Shown here: positions 1 through 6,379 of the stretch, in pieces
How positions within the stretch are numbered: position 1 is the stretch's first letter
Layout: each line of letters begins with the position of its first letter
Assembly (NCBI GenBank): GCA_900767075.1
Contig: CAAFXX010000474.1
Span: forward strand, 1-17,079
Length of the DNA stretch: 17,079 bases
Reading direction: 5' to 3'
From: Bacteroidales bacterium
GTDB lineage: Bacteria; Bacteroidota; Bacteroidia; Bacteroidales; Muribaculaceae
Notes under the pieces: generated by a model
Seen by the model: the letters and a program-made list of their open reading frames with translations, nothing else
Told to the model about the DNA's origin: nothing
Database searches by the model: none
Program-made: the position numbers and the translations under genes

Positions 1-578
1 AGGCTGAAGCCGTTGGAGTGTACGCCCGAGGAGGCTATGCCCACGAGGATATCGCCTACGGCAACCTTCGAGCAGTCGATGAGCTTGCTCTTCTCCACGG
101 CGCCCACCGTGAAGCCGGCGATGTCGTATTCACCGGGAGTGTACATGCCGGGCATCTCGGCGGTCTCGCCGCCTACCAGCGCGCAGCCTGCCTGACGACA
201 GCCTTCGGCTACACCCGACACGATTGCCTCGACAATCTCCGGATGGTTCTTGCCGACTGCCACGTAGTCGAGGAAAATCAGAGGTTTAGCGCCCTGGGCG
301 AGCACGTCGTTGACGCACATAGCCACGGCGTCGATGCCGATGGTGTCATGCTTCTCGAGCGAGAAGGCGATTTTGAGCTTGGTGCCCACGCCGTCGGTAC
401 CGCTCACAAGGATGGGATGCTCGTAGCCGAGCGAGCCGAGGTCGAACATGCCGCCGAACGAGCCGATGTTGCCCATGCAGCCTGCGATATTCGTGCTCTT
501 CACATGCTTCTTGATACGGCTTACAACTTCATATCCCGCTTCCAGATTCACGCCGGAAGCCTCATAACTTTTTGCCAT
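1..578 (-). CDS. purM: Phosphoribosylformylglycinamidine cyclo-ligase (AIR synthetase), 3' end outside window
   Basis: PurM closes the imidazole ring of FGAM with ATP to give AIR, the fifth step of IMP synthesis, in the cytoplasm. The visible 192 codons begin MAKSYEASGVNLEAGYE and continue with the family signatures GTDGVGTKLKIAF (phosphate/ATP binding), AMCVNDVLAQGA, FLDYVAVGK and GGETAEMPGMY, so this is the N-terminal half of a normal PurM of about 340 residues. The gene runs off the left edge of the window. The ATG at 578 is 9 nt beyond the purL stop, so the two genes are co-transcribed and probably translationally coupled. Its substrate FGAM is the product of PurL just upstream. There is no clear Shine-Dalgarno, which is normal for Bacteroidota. 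No frameshift is seen. Confidence 0.96.
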   Translation of the reverse strand, partial: MAKSYEASGVNLEAGYEVVSRIKKHVKSTNIAGCMGNIGSFGGMFDLGSLGYEHPILVSGTDGVGTKLKIAFSLEKHDTIGIDAVAMCVNDVLAQGAKPLIFLDYVAVGKNHPEIVEAIVSGVAEGCRQAGCALVGGETAEMPGMYTPGEYDIAGFTVGAVEKSKLIDCSKVAVGDILVGIASSGVHSNGFS

Positions 579-587
579 ATGTTCGGA

Positions 588-3500
588 TTATTTGATTTTT
601 CTGAAATAGTTTACAGCGTTGCGGAAGAGGTTCTGGTCCTTGTTTCCGGCAATGTTCTTCATAAGTCCGGAACTCCAGCGTTCCGAATGAGCCATCTTGC
701 CGAGGATTCGACCGTCGGGCGAGATTATGCCTTCGATAGCTTCTGTCGAGCCGTTGGGGTTTGCGGGACTTTCGAGGGTTGCGTTTCCTTCCGCGTCGGC
801 ATACTGGAATGCTATCTGACCGTTGGCACGCAGTTTTGCGGCGAGTTCGGCAGAAGCCGTGAATTTGCCCTCGCCGTGCGATGCAGCCACGCTGTGGAGG
901 TCGCCGAGGCTGAAGCCTTTAAGCCACGGGGATGCCACCGATCCGACACGTGTGCTGACGATCTGCGAGATGTGGCGGTTGATGTCGTTGCGGAAGAGTG
1001 TGGGCGATTCGGCGGTGAGCTCCCCTATCTTGCCGTAAGGAAGCAGACCTGATTTCACAAGCGCCTGGAAGCCGTTGCAGATGCCGAGGATGAGGCCGCC
1101 GCGTGCCATCAACCGTTCGATGGCTGCCTTGACAGTGGCGTTCTCTATCACATTGGCGATGAATTTACCGCTGCCGTCGGGCTCGTCGCCTGCCGAGAAA
1201 CCGCCGCTGAAGGCAAGAATCTCGCAGTTGTCGATATGCTCCGCCATCTCGGCTACGGAATCCTCGATATCCTTCGCCGTGAGGTTGCGGAATACCGAGC
1301 TGCTCACCTTGGCTCCCTCTTTCTCGAACTTCTTCCACATGTCGTAGTCGCAGTTGGTGCCGGGGAATACTGGCAGATATACACGCGGATTCTGGATGGG
1401 TTCGCCCTGCCATTCGGTCGTGTTGGGACCGGAAACGGCGTTCTCGACCTTGCCGGTCAGACCGCTGCGGTCGGGATATATCTCGCAGAAGCGGCTGCTG
1501 TTGGCATTGCGCGCCTCGTCGATAGAGATCTCCTCGGTATTGACGCGGAGCACGGGCTCTGAAAGCGTGCGTCCGATAAGCTCTGCACCGGGTATGAAGA
1601 GGTCTTCGTTAGCCTCGACCACGATCGAGCCGTTGCCGGCTGCGAAGAGGTCATGCTCGTCGAGGTCGATCTCTGCACCGATGTTGTTGCCGAAGCTCAT
1701 CTTGGCGACTGCCTCTGCTACACCGCCGAATACCACGGTGTAGGCTGCGGCTACCTTTCCTTCGCTTATGGCTGCGGTAAGGGCGGGCCACATCTCCTTG
1801 AGGGCGTCGGTATCGGGCGTGAGGTCGGCTTTAGGCGTATGGCGCACGAGATAGATCTTATGTCCTGCCTCTTTGAATTCAGGCGATATTACGCGGCGGT
1901 TGTCGACTGTGGCGACACCGAAGGCGAGAAGCGTGGGGGGTACGCTGATCTTGTCGAACGTGCCGCTCATTGAGTCCTTGCCGCCGATCGAGGGCAATCC
2001 GAGCTCAACCTGCATGCGGAGTGTGCCGAGCAGGGCTGCCAGGGGCTTGCCCCATGAGAGCGGCGTGTGCATGCGCTCGAAATATTCCTGATAGCTGAAG
2101 CGCATTCCGTCGTATGCGGCGCCGGCTGCAACGGCTTTCGATACAGCCTCCACTACGGCGTACTGGGAGCCGTGGAAGGGGCTCCATGCCGTAAGGTTGG
2201 GGTTGAAGCCGAACGCCATGAGCGAGGCGGTGTGTGTCGTATGATTGCCGACGGGCAGCGTCTGCACGCTCACCTGGCTCTCGGTGCCCTGTGTCTTGCC
2301 GCCGAAGGGCATGAGCACTGTCGAAGCGCCGATGCTTGAGTCGAACATCTCGATGAGGCCTTTCTGCGATGTCACGTTGTCGTCGCGGAGGTTGTTGAGG
2401 AATTTCTCCTTGAGAGTCGCGCCCTCGGGGTTGCGTCCGAAAGGATCGTTGAGCTCCACGGCTCCGATGCGAGCCTTGGCGTAATGACGGGCACCTGCCG
2501 AGTCGATGAACTCACGGCTCAGGTCGGCTACGATCTCGCCTTTATAGTACATTTTCATCCTGCCGGAATCCGTTACGTCGGCTACGTGGCGAACCTCGAT
2601 GTTCTCTTCTGCGCAGTAGCGTTCGAATTCCTCCTGGTCCTTTGCCTCGATAACTACCGACATTCTTTCCTGCGACTCGCTGATGGCGAGTTCTGTCGGA
2701 TTAAGTCCCGAGTATTTTGTGGTGACGCGGTCGAGGTAGATGTCAAGGCCGTCGGTAAGCTCGCCGATTGCCACGCTGACGCCACCTGCGCCGAAGTCGT
2801 TTGATTTCTTGATGAGGCGTGTAACCTCCGGACGGTGGAAGAGTCGTTCGATCTTGCGCTCCTCGGGAGCGTTCCCCTTCTGCCCCTCCGAGCCGCACTC
2901 TTCGAGCGAGCCGGTGTTATGCTCTTTCGATGAACCGGTTGCTCCGCCGATTCCGTCACGACCCGTTCTGCCTCCGAACATGAGGATGACGTCACCCGGT
3001 GCTGGACGCTCGCGGCGTACGTCGGCGGCCTTCACGGCACCGACAACGGCACCTACCTCAAGACGTTTAGCAACGTATCCCGGATGGTAAATCTCGCGCA
3101 CATGGGTTGTGGCGAGACCGATCTGGTTGCCGTAGGAGGAATAACCGGCTGCCGCGCGGCGCGAGATCATGCGCTGCGGGAGTTTTCCCTCCATCGTTTC
3201 CGATACGGGAAGCCAGATATTGCCCGCACCGGTGACGCGCATAGCCTGGTATACATAGCTTCTGCCTGACAGCGGGTCGCGGATCGCGCCGCCGAGACAG
3301 GTGGCTGCGCCGCCGAACGGCTCGATCTCGGTAGGATGGTTGTGTGTCTCGTTCTTGAACTGGAGAAGCCATTTCTCGGTCTCGCCGTCAACATCGACGT
3401 CCACGAAGATCGAGCAGGCGTTGTTCTCCTCGCTCTGCTCCATGTCGTCGAGCTTCCCCTGCTTGCGGAGGAAACGTGCTCCGATCGTGGCGAGGTCCAT

Positions 3501-4298
3501 GAGGCAGAGGCTCTTGTTCTCTCTGCCGAGATCCTTGCGGATCTTTTTCCATTCAGCCACGGCCTCGCGAAGCTGGGGCGCAATGGGCGATTCCTCGACC
3601 TCGATGTCGGTGAGCTCCGTCGTGAAGGTTGTGTGGCGGCAGTGGTCGCTCCAGTATGTGTCGAGGATGCGGAGTTCCGTCTCCTTCGGGTCGCGGCCTT
3701 CTGCTGTGAAATAATTCACCACCTCCATGAGGTCGGCGCCGTTCATGGCAAGACCCTTCTCATTGCAGTAGAAAGAAGCTTCCTCGGCTGTTATATTGCG
3801 GAATCCGTGAAGTGTCTCGACGGGCTTTGCCTTGGCGCGCTCGGGCATGTCGAGCACGGAGAGGTCCTTGCGGCGCGACTCCACGGCGTTGATTTTGTAG
3901 TGTGCGATCTTCTTGAGGTCCTTTTCGGTCACGGTGTCGTCGAAAATCATCATCGTTGCCGAACTGATCTCGACGTCGGCGTCGGGACGCAGCAGCTGGA
4001 CACATTCCTTTGCCGAGGCTGCGCGCTGGTCGAACTGACCCGGAAGGCACTCGATGGCAAGCGACGGCATCCCCTTTGTGTCGACGGTGTCCGTCACGTC
4101 GTCGGTGGCTGGCTCTCCGAACACGCGGTAGCGGCTCTCATCAAGCAGGCTGTCGTCGAAACCGAACAGGTCGTATATGCACAGGAACCGGAGGTTCTTG
4201 ATGTTGAGACCCAGACTGGAATTAAGGTCTTTGCGGAGGCTTTCCGCCTCCACGCGATAAGGCTCGCGTTTCTCTACAAATATGCGGTGTTTGGTCAT
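588..4298 (-). CDS. purL: Phosphoribosylformylglycinamidine synthase, single-chain large form
   Basis: PurL converts FGAR, glutamine and ATP to FGAM. This is the 1236-residue single-polypeptide form that joins the PurS-like, synthetase and glutaminase parts (the E. coli enzyme is about 1295 residues). In order: an N-terminal PurS-like domain (about 1-150), a linker, two AIRS-like synthetase halves with YWSDHCRH (215-222) and HNHPTEIEPFGG (319-330), and a class I glutamine amidotransferase domain from about 973. The glutaminase triad is visible: Cys1074 in LGICNGFQ, and His1204 and Glu1206 in the MAHSERW stretch. The ATG at 4298 is 30 nt past the purE stop and purM follows after 9 nt, so purE-purL-purM form one transcription unit. 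Long ORFs on the opposite strand here are codon-bias shadows. The gene looks intact. Confidence 0.98.
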   Translation of the reverse strand: MTKHRIFVEKREPYRVEAESLRKDLNSSLGLNIKNLRFLCIYDLFGFDDSLLDESRYRVFGEPATDDVTDTVDTKGMPSLAIECLPGQFDQRAASAKECVQLLRPDADVEISSATMMIFDDTVTEKDLKKIAHYKINAVESRRKDLSVLDMPERAKAKPVETLHGFRNITAEEASFYCNEKGLAMNGADLMEVVNYFTAEGRDPKETELRILDTYWSDHCRHTTFTTELTDIEVEESPIAPQLREAVAEWKKIRKDLGRENKSLCLMDLATIGARFLRKQGKLDDMEQSEENNACSIFVDVDVDGETEKWLLQFKNETHNHPTEIEPFGGAATCLGGAIRDPLSGRSYVYQAMRVTGAGNIWLPVSETMEGKLPQRMISRRAAAGYSSYGNQIGLATTHVREIYHPGYVAKRLEVGAVVGAVKAADVRRERPAPGDVILMFGGRTGRDGIGGATGSSKEHNTGSLEECGSEGQKGNAPEERKIERLFHRPEVTRLIKKSNDFGAGGVSVAIGELTDGLDIYLDRVTTKYSGLNPTELAISESQERMSVVIEAKDQEEFERYCAEENIEVRHVADVTDSGRMKMYYKGEIVADLSREFIDSAGARHYAKARIGAVELNDPFGRNPEGATLKEKFLNNLRDDNVTSQKGLIEMFDSSIGASTVLMPFGGKTQGTESQVSVQTLPVGNHTTHTASLMAFGFNPNLTAWSPFHGSQYAVVEAVSKAVAAGAAYDGMRFSYQEYFERMHTPLSWGKPLAALLGTLRMQVELGLPSIGGKDSMSGTFDKISVPPTLLAFGVATVDNRRVISPEFKEAGHKIYLVRHTPKADLTPDTDALKEMWPALTAAISEGKVAAAYTVVFGGVAEAVAKMSFGNNIGAEIDLDEHDLFAAGNGSIVVEANEDLFIPGAELIGRTLSEPVLRVNTEEISIDEARNANSSRFCEIYPDRSGLTGKVENAVSGPNTTEWQGEPIQNPRVYLPVFPGTNCDYDMWKKFEKEGAKVSSSVFRNLTAKDIEDSVAEMAEHIDNCEILAFSGGFSAGDEPDGSGKFIANVIENATVKAAIERLMARGGLILGICNGFQALVKSGLLPYGKIGELTAESPTLFRNDINRHISQIVSTRVGSVASPWLKGFSLGDLHSVAASHGEGKFTASAELAAKLRANGQIAFQYADAEGNATLESPANPNGSTEAIEGIISPDGRILGKMAHSERWSSGLMKNIAGNKDQNLFRNAVNYFRKIK

Positions 4299-4328
4299 AA
4301 TCTTGAAAATTCAGGATTGGTGATACTG

Positions 4329-4796
4329 TCAGTCGTTGCAGGCGAGCACTTTCTCTGCCTGTTTTTTGCGGAAATCGGCGAGTTTAGCCTCGATCTCTTT
4401 GTCGTAGACTCCCATCATCTCGAGTGCTAAAAGCGCGGCGTTCTTGGCACCGTCGATTGCCACGGTGGCAACGGGAATGCCTGAAGGCATCTGCACCATC
4501 GAGAGCAGTGAGTCAAGGCCGTTGAGCGCCGCTGATTTCACAGGTACGCCGATCACGGGCAATGTGGTGAACGCCGCGACTACTCCCGCAAGATGCGCGG
4601 CGCCGCCGGCACCGGCTATCACGGCTGAAAAACCGCGCTCGCGAAGCCCTTTCACCCATTTCTCCAGCTCTGCCGGAGTGCGGTGGGCGCTGTAGATCTT
4701 CTGCTCGTATTCGACACCGAATTCGGCGAGGGTCTCCCCTGCCTTCTCCATCACTTTGAGATCGCTCGCCGATCCCATCACGATTCCTACTTTCAT
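4329..4796 (-). CDS. purE: N5-carboxyaminoimidazole ribonucleotide mutase (AIR carboxylase catalytic chain)
   Basis: PurE rearranges N5-CAIR to CAIR in purine synthesis. The 155-residue product starts MKVGIVMGSASDL and carries GSASD (8-12), the SAHRTP loop (36-41), the glycine-rich AGAGGAAHLAGVVAA stretch and GVPVKSAALNGLDSL followed by VQMPSGIPVATVAI. These are typical of the octameric bacterial enzyme. The open frame extends upstream to 4937, but that extension runs through an intrinsic terminator hairpin and has no PurE character, so the ATG at 4796 is the start. No purK partner lies in this window; it may be elsewhere, or this PurE may use AIR directly. purE is the first gene of purE-purL-purM and follows a leader of about 220 nt with a short ORF and terminator. 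Confidence 0.96.
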   Translation of the reverse strand: MKVGIVMGSASDLKVMEKAGETLAEFGVEYEQKIYSAHRTPAELEKWVKGLRERGFSAVIAGAGGAAHLAGVVAAFTTLPVIGVPVKSAALNGLDSLLSMVQMPSGIPVATVAIDGAKNAALLALEMMGVYDKEIEAKLADFRKKQAEKVLACND

Positions 4797-4862
4797 TATC
4801 TTAATTTTATTACCCTTATGTCTTTTTGGATCATCGTTCCGCTGATATGGACAGCGTTCTGA

Positions 4863-4909
4863 AAAATAGAAAAAAGCACGCGCGTCAATCCCTTTGTTAT
4901 TGACGCGCG
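4863..4909 (-). terminator. Intrinsic terminator in the purE leader (likely attenuator)
   Basis: On the minus strand a perfect 11-bp stem (4899-4909 with 4879-4889, arms CGCGCGTCAAT and ATTGACGCGCG) encloses a 9-nt loop. It is followed by UGC, six U, then a further U-rich stretch. This is a strong rho-independent terminator by form. It lies between the only recognisable promoter (5024-5031) and purE (start 4796), so transcripts must read through it to express purELM. The short leader ORF stops 12 nt before the stem. The hairpin is seen directly; attenuation is an inference. Confidence 0.85.
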
Positions 4910-4921
4910 CACTCTGTTCCC

Positions 4922-5005
4922 TTATGTAAAGGCACACTGCATTATGAGCCGTGCCGGCTTTCGTCTTCTGTTGAATTCAGATATATGCTGTGTATGCCGT
5001 TTCAT
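4922..5005 (-). CDS. Short Arg-rich ORF in the purE leader, possible leader peptide
   Basis: A 27-codon ORF starts at ATG 5005, about 13 nt after the predicted transcription start, and ends at TAA 4922-4924. The peptide begins MKRHTQHISEF, has a basic centre with RRRK and a second Arg four residues on, and ends MQCAFT. It has no signal peptide or recognised domain. The stop codon sits 12 nt upstream of the terminator stem, so a ribosome paused at or near the stop would touch the base of the hairpin and could stop it folding. Within the ORF a small hairpin (4947-4959, five base pairs and a 3-nt loop) may also form. Placement between promoter and terminator suggests a regulatory leader peptide; it could instead encode a small stable protein, or not be translated. 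Confidence 0.5.
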   Translation of the reverse strand: MKRHTQHISEFNRRRKPARLIMQCAFT

Positions 5006-5023
5006 GTTTGCGTATTCAGATTG

Positions 5024-5059
5024 CAAAGTTACAAAAATTTTCTGACAACCTATGCAAAA
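5024..5059 (-). promoter_or_regulatory. Predicted Bacteroidetes-type promoter for the purE leader and purELM
   Basis: On the minus strand, TAACTTTG at 5024-5031 matches the Bacteroidetes -7 consensus TAnnTTTG exactly. A TTTG at 5055-5058 could act as the -33 box, although the 23-nt spacer is a little longer than the usual 19-21. Transcription would start near 5018, giving a leader of about 220 nt before purE. No TAnnTTTG exists between the terminator and the purE start, so this is the best promoter for purELM. Confidence 0.65.
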
Positions 5060-5112
5060 CCCAATCGATTTGTGCAAAATCCGATTTCTGCCGTATGCAA
5101 ACGAATGCAAAA
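5052..5112 (-). repeat. Cluster of TTTGCAT words upstream of the purE promoter
   Basis: Three exact TTTGCAT copies on the minus strand (5052-5058, 5095-5101, 5105-5111) and a TTTTGCAC variant (5073-5079 area) lie within about 60 bp at and above the -33 position. Spacing is about 20, 23 and 10 nt, close to helical turns. The same word occurs as an inverted pair upstream of carA. It could be an operator for a nucleotide-responsive regulator, or chance in an AT-rich stretch with promoter-like TTTG words. Confidence 0.35.
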
Positions 5113-5139
5113 GATTATTTTTAAATGAACAACTTCTAA

Positions 5140-5223
5140 GGGGAAATATATGAATTCAATGTCGTGTTAGAACAATTGAAAGGAACGGCAGTGGAAGGTT
5201 CATGCATTACAGATATCGTTTGA
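5140..5223 (+). pseudogene. Short open coding-like fragment at the island edge, no start codon
   Basis: After a TAA at 5137-5139 the plus strand stays open to a TGA at 5221-5223. It encodes a coding-like peptide that contains YEFNVVLEQLKGTAVEG and ends CITDIV. It has no ATG in this frame and no recognised family. It is in the same frame as the signal-peptide-like ORF at 5239 and the protease fragment at 5389, so it may be debris of the same ancestral locus. Call uncertain. Confidence 0.2.
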
Positions 5224-5238
5224 ATGGTTTACTACGCC

Positions 5239-5328
5239 ATGAAAGCATTAAAGGTTTTAAATTGCATAATAACGGTATTTTTCGTTGTTTCCTTTTTTCA
5301 AAAAATAAAAAATATAGGAATATTTTGA
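5239..5328 (+). pseudogene. Signal-peptide-like short ORF, probable remnant of a secreted protein start
   Basis: The 29-codon ORF starts MKALKVLNCIITVFFVVSFF and stops at TGA 5326-5328. It has a short basic N-terminus and a hydrophobic core of about 13 residues, like a secretion signal. Its frame matches that of the GDSGG protease fragment that resumes at 5389. The intervening 60 bp carry several stops, and there is no room for the His and Asp parts of a protease. The simplest reading is an internal deletion that left the signal and the C-terminal end of a secreted protease. An in-frame ATG at 5224 is an alternative start. Confidence 0.35.
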
Positions 5329-5354
5329 AACACCCCCTAAAATGATTAAATTTG
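5324..5354 (+). promoter_or_regulatory. Predicted plus-strand Bacteroidetes promoter for the lipoprotein gene
   Basis: TTTG at 5324-5327, a 19-nt spacer and TAAATTTG at 5347-5354 match the -33/-7 consensus in both words and spacing. Transcription would start near 5361, after the signal-peptide-like ORF and before the protease fragment, and would drive the lipoprotein at 5631. The region is AT-rich, so a chance match is possible. Confidence 0.5.
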
Positions 5355-5388
5355 CTTGTGATAAATCAAGAAATAAAGAGCCCCTTAA

Positions 5389-5628
5389 TGTCGAGAAATA
5401 ATTTTAAATTTAGTAGATAATGCAGGGGTCACTGTATTGCGTGATTTGGTATCAGCTACATATGCAAGTGCCCAAGGTGATAGCGGAGGACTGGTATATG
5501 CTTTTGTGAAATCATCAAATACACGATATACAGTGGGTGTTCATAAAGGATTTATAAGTGGTGATAATCTTTCAATATATTCCAAAGCCGATAATGTCTT
5601 GTCAGCTTTAGATGTACAGCAGTATTAG
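5389..5628 (+). pseudogene. C-terminal fragment of a trypsin-like serine protease (S1-type GDSGG segment)
   Basis: The open frame between TAA 5386-5388 and TAG 5626-5628 has no ATG; TTG at 5437 is the first plausible start. It encodes SAQGDSGGLVYAF, the serine active-site segment of chymotrypsin-fold proteases. It continues with a VGVHKG strand and SIYSKADNVLSALDV, matching the last strands and C-terminal helix of secreted bacterial S1 proteases. The catalytic His and Asp regions, normally 100 or more residues upstream, are absent, so the fragment cannot be an active protease of this family. The lipoprotein ATG follows 2 nt after the stop, which suggests the intact protease was once translated with it. 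Base composition is AT-rich, unlike the flanking pur and pyr genes. Confidence 0.6.
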
Positions 5629-5630
5629 AA

Positions 5631-6245
5631 ATGAGATTCAAATTCGGGACATTTATTCTTTTAGTAAGTCTCATTGGATTATTTTCTTGTAGGTATTCAA
5701 ATGTGGGTAAGTATGAGAAATGCGATTCATCGTTCTTTTATAAAGAGATCGGCAGTTGTGTCGGCGATATGGATTCTGCAGAACCTATAGATGAGCAAAC
5801 AGATGTTGAACCGATGTATCATCGTACGAATTCGACAGGGCGTATAGATACAGAGCAAACAGATAAGGCACCTATTCCTGCTTCGATAGATATGAAACGC
5901 CAATTACCGGATTCTGTTGAGTTTGTGATGGAGCAAAACATAATGACGCCACCTGTCACTAAAGTGTCTTTGTCAATTATCAATAATACTGAATCAATTG
6001 TATATACCGGATATCATTATACAATTGAAAGACTTATAGATGGAAAGTGGAAAAGATGTCAACGTAAGTATCTTGCGGTAATTGATGATGTCGGAATTCG
6101 TATTCCGCCCGGAGACACATATTCTTTTTCAATGGATATATCGAATGTAAAAGACGGTTATAATATAGGTACATACCGAATATGTAAGTCAATTGAAATT
6201 GACAAAATGGAAAAAACGATATTTTGTGTGTTTTATGTAGAATGA
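5631..6245 (+). CDS. Lipoprotein with probable C-terminal Ig-like domain
   Basis: This is a 204-residue product. It begins MRFKFGTFILLVSLIGLFSC, a type II signal peptide with lipobox LFSC and lipidation at Cys20, so it should be membrane-anchored and face the periplasm or cell surface. Residues from about 21 to 90 are a polar linker holding a repeated EQTD motif (a 12-bp direct repeat at 5793-5804 and 5853-5864). The C-terminal half has the pattern of small bacterial Ig-like domains: a strand ending in NNTES, YTIERLIDGKWKRC, then IPPGDTYSFSMDI and a GTYRICKSI strand. No specific function is recognised. It follows the protease fragment by 2 nt, so a protease partner or inhibitor is conceivable. 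It is the only intact gene on the plus strand and is AT-rich, consistent with transfer. Confidence 0.7.
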   Translation: MRFKFGTFILLVSLIGLFSCRYSNVGKYEKCDSSFFYKEIGSCVGDMDSAEPIDEQTDVEPMYHRTNSTGRIDTEQTDKAPIPASIDMKRQLPDSVEFVMEQNIMTPPVTKVSLSIINNTESIVYTGYHYTIERLIDGKWKRCQRKYLAVIDDVGIRIPPGDTYSFSMDISNVKDGYNIGTYRICKSIEIDKMEKTIFCVFYVE

Positions 6246-6297
6246 CCCTTCATGTTGTGCCATTGAAGCGCACATGGACTTTTTAAATATTGCAAGG

Positions 6298-6354
6298 CAA
6301 ACGCCTCGTGCTCGTTGCGGAAGCTGAATGCATCCTGACGACACGGGGCGTTTG
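6298..6354 (+). terminator. Long-stem hairpin between the convergent lipoprotein and pyrB genes
   Basis: Arms 6298-6310 and 6342-6354 form a 13-bp stem with a 31-nt loop. In plus-strand RNA all positions pair, with one G-U wobble; in minus-strand RNA the same position is an A-C mismatch. No strong U-tract follows on either side. Its place between two converging 3' ends suggests a shared terminator, better formed for the lipoprotein transcript. Confidence 0.45.
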
Positions 6355-6379
6355 GTATAGGTAGATATGGGATGGCTGC

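Noticed and set aside
18..1052. Plus-strand ORF of 344 codons
   Set aside because: It is antisense to purM and purL, both clear by their motifs; GC-rich codon bias opens this frame and the product has no family features.
3336..4430. Plus-strand ORF of 364 codons
   Set aside because: Antisense to the N-terminal part of purL and the end of purE; no recognisable domain, low-complexity composition typical of shadows.
4797..4937. N-terminal extension of purE by 47 codons
   Set aside because: It reads through the leader terminator hairpin and lacks PurE similarity; MKVGIVMGSASD at 4796 is the standard start.
4797..5120. Purine riboswitch upstream of purE
   Set aside because: I could not find the three-helix purine aptamer or its conserved junction bases; the leader is better explained by a short ORF and terminator.
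5420..5509. ATG ORF overlapping the GDSGG fragment in another frame
   Set aside because: The short product has no protein-like features, while the overlapping frame encodes a clear protease motif.
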